Notes under the pieces: generated by a model
Seen by the model: only the letters and a program-made list of their open reading frames with translations
What the model was told of the DNA's origin: nothing
Databases searched by the model: none
In this document: one piece after another, positions 63,558 to 64,000 of the stretch
Layout: every line of letters starts with the position of its first letter
Position numbering within the stretch: position 1 is the first letter of the stretch
NCBI RefSeq assembly: GCF_040448675.1
Contig: NZ_CP159289.1
Location: 2,170,001 to 2,234,000 of the forward strand
Direction: 5' to 3'
DNA from: Dyadobacter sp. 676
Lineage (GTDB): Bacteria; Bacteroidota; Bacteroidia; Cytophagales; Spirosomataceae
DNA length: 64,000 bases
Translations under genes and position numbers: made by a program

Positions 63558-64000
63558 ATGCGCAAAGCGGGGATATTCATCGTCTTCCTGGCCGCTATGG
63601 CCGGCGCCTTGCGTAGTCGGGGGCAGGTTTTGCCGTTGGGTCAATGGCAAAACCATTTCAATTATCTCTCCGCCAAACAGGTTGTGCAGGCAGGATCGCA
63701 GATTTATTGCGCTTCCTACAATGGGCTCTTTGCCGTCGATACTAAAACCGGCGAAATCCGCCAGTACTCGAAATCCGAGGGACTCAGCAACACAGGCGTA
63801 GCCGCTATGGGTTACTTACCGGCCTCACAACTCCTTCTGCTCGCATACCGCAATGGGATTATCGACTTCGTTTACCTCAACGATCGATCCGCTCCGGATC
63901 AGATCGAAACGTGGGACCTTCTGACTACTACCCAGGGGTTGCCGGTGGAAAAGGATATCCGGCGTATCGTTTTCAGGGGAAACCTGGCCTACATCGCAAC
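63558..64000 (+). CDS. porZ: Type IX secretion protein PorZ, N-terminal part (cut by window end)
   Basis: The ATG at 63558 opens a frame that stays open to the window's end (147 codons seen). A signal peptide (MRKAGIFIVFLAAMAG) is followed by LPLGQWQNHFNYLSAKQVVQ, IYCASYNGLFAVDTKTGEIR, YSKSEGLSNTGVAAMGYLP and LLAYRNGIIDFVY, which match the first beta-propeller of PorZ. PorZ is a surface component of the type IX attachment complex that delivers anionic LPS to cargo. It would serve the subtilase encoded at 18443-20623. Confidence 0.85.
   Translation, partial: MRKAGIFIVFLAAMAGALRSRGQVLPLGQWQNHFNYLSAKQVVQAGSQIYCASYNGLFAVDTKTGEIRQYSKSEGLSNTGVAAMGYLPASQLLLLAYRNGIIDFVYLNDRSAPDQIETWDLLTTTQGLPVEKDIRRIVFRGNLAYIA

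Overview
The window looks like a chromosome of a Bacteroidota bacterium of the order Cytophagales, most probably Dyadobacter or a close relative (inference from gene content; no search was run). Pointers are gliding and type IX secretion genes (gldD, porZ, a subtilase with a C-terminal type IX sorting signal), promoters of the Bacteroidota form TTTG-N19-21-TAnnTTTG, leaders without clear Shine-Dalgarno sequences, and the ClpP-ClpX, GlmS and PanC/PanD neighbourhoods.

Positions 1 to about 18040 are an integrated, decaying mobile element whose left end lies outside the window. It starts inside a phage tail module (a tail-completion-like protein and a 1345-residue tape measure protein) that stops abruptly at a terminator. 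Cargo follows: a DUF2971 protein and a membrane-anchored protein, two decayed small genes, a C10 (streptopain-like) protease lipoprotein with a small lipoprotein beside it, two covarying hairpins, two copies of a 19-bp palindrome, an IS21-family insertion that splits a 94-codon gene (6-bp target duplication), a divergent tyrosine recombinase, and several unknown genes. A second integrase with a complete catalytic set lies at the right edge, followed by a displaced tRNA 3' end (18017-18038) and a terminator, which marks the right attachment site.

From 18.4 to 27.4 kb come a secreted subtilase, a YadA-head-like repeat protein, an AraC regulator, a PEP-mutase-family enzyme and a SNF2 helicase. 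From 27.5 to 36.4 kb is core housekeeping: purA, a Fur regulator, rel, tRNA-Leu(UAG), tig, an XRE regulator, clpP and clpX. From 36.5 to 49.7 kb are pfkB, a Tat-exported beta-propeller, a zinc-homeostasis block (ZnuD-like TonB receptor, acidic lipoprotein, Zur-like regulator, MerC-like protein, with matching palindromes over both promoters), a serine hydrolase, a sugar-acid dehydratase plus SDR pair, a degenerate IrrE-like protein and gldD. The last part carries glmS, a one-domain glycogen-synthase-like protein divergent from panC, panD, a flippase-like membrane protein, rfaE2, a membrane metallopeptidase, gcvT, comB, an Ig-like repeat protein and the start of porZ.

Five conserved genes (the right-end integrase, SNF2, rel, an SDR and the TonB receptor) are each broken by one single-base frameshift. 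Four of these lie in homopolymers, and all three runs of seven G/C that I found coincide with a break. This looks more like residual sequence error than gene loss, so these ORF pairs should be read as single genes.
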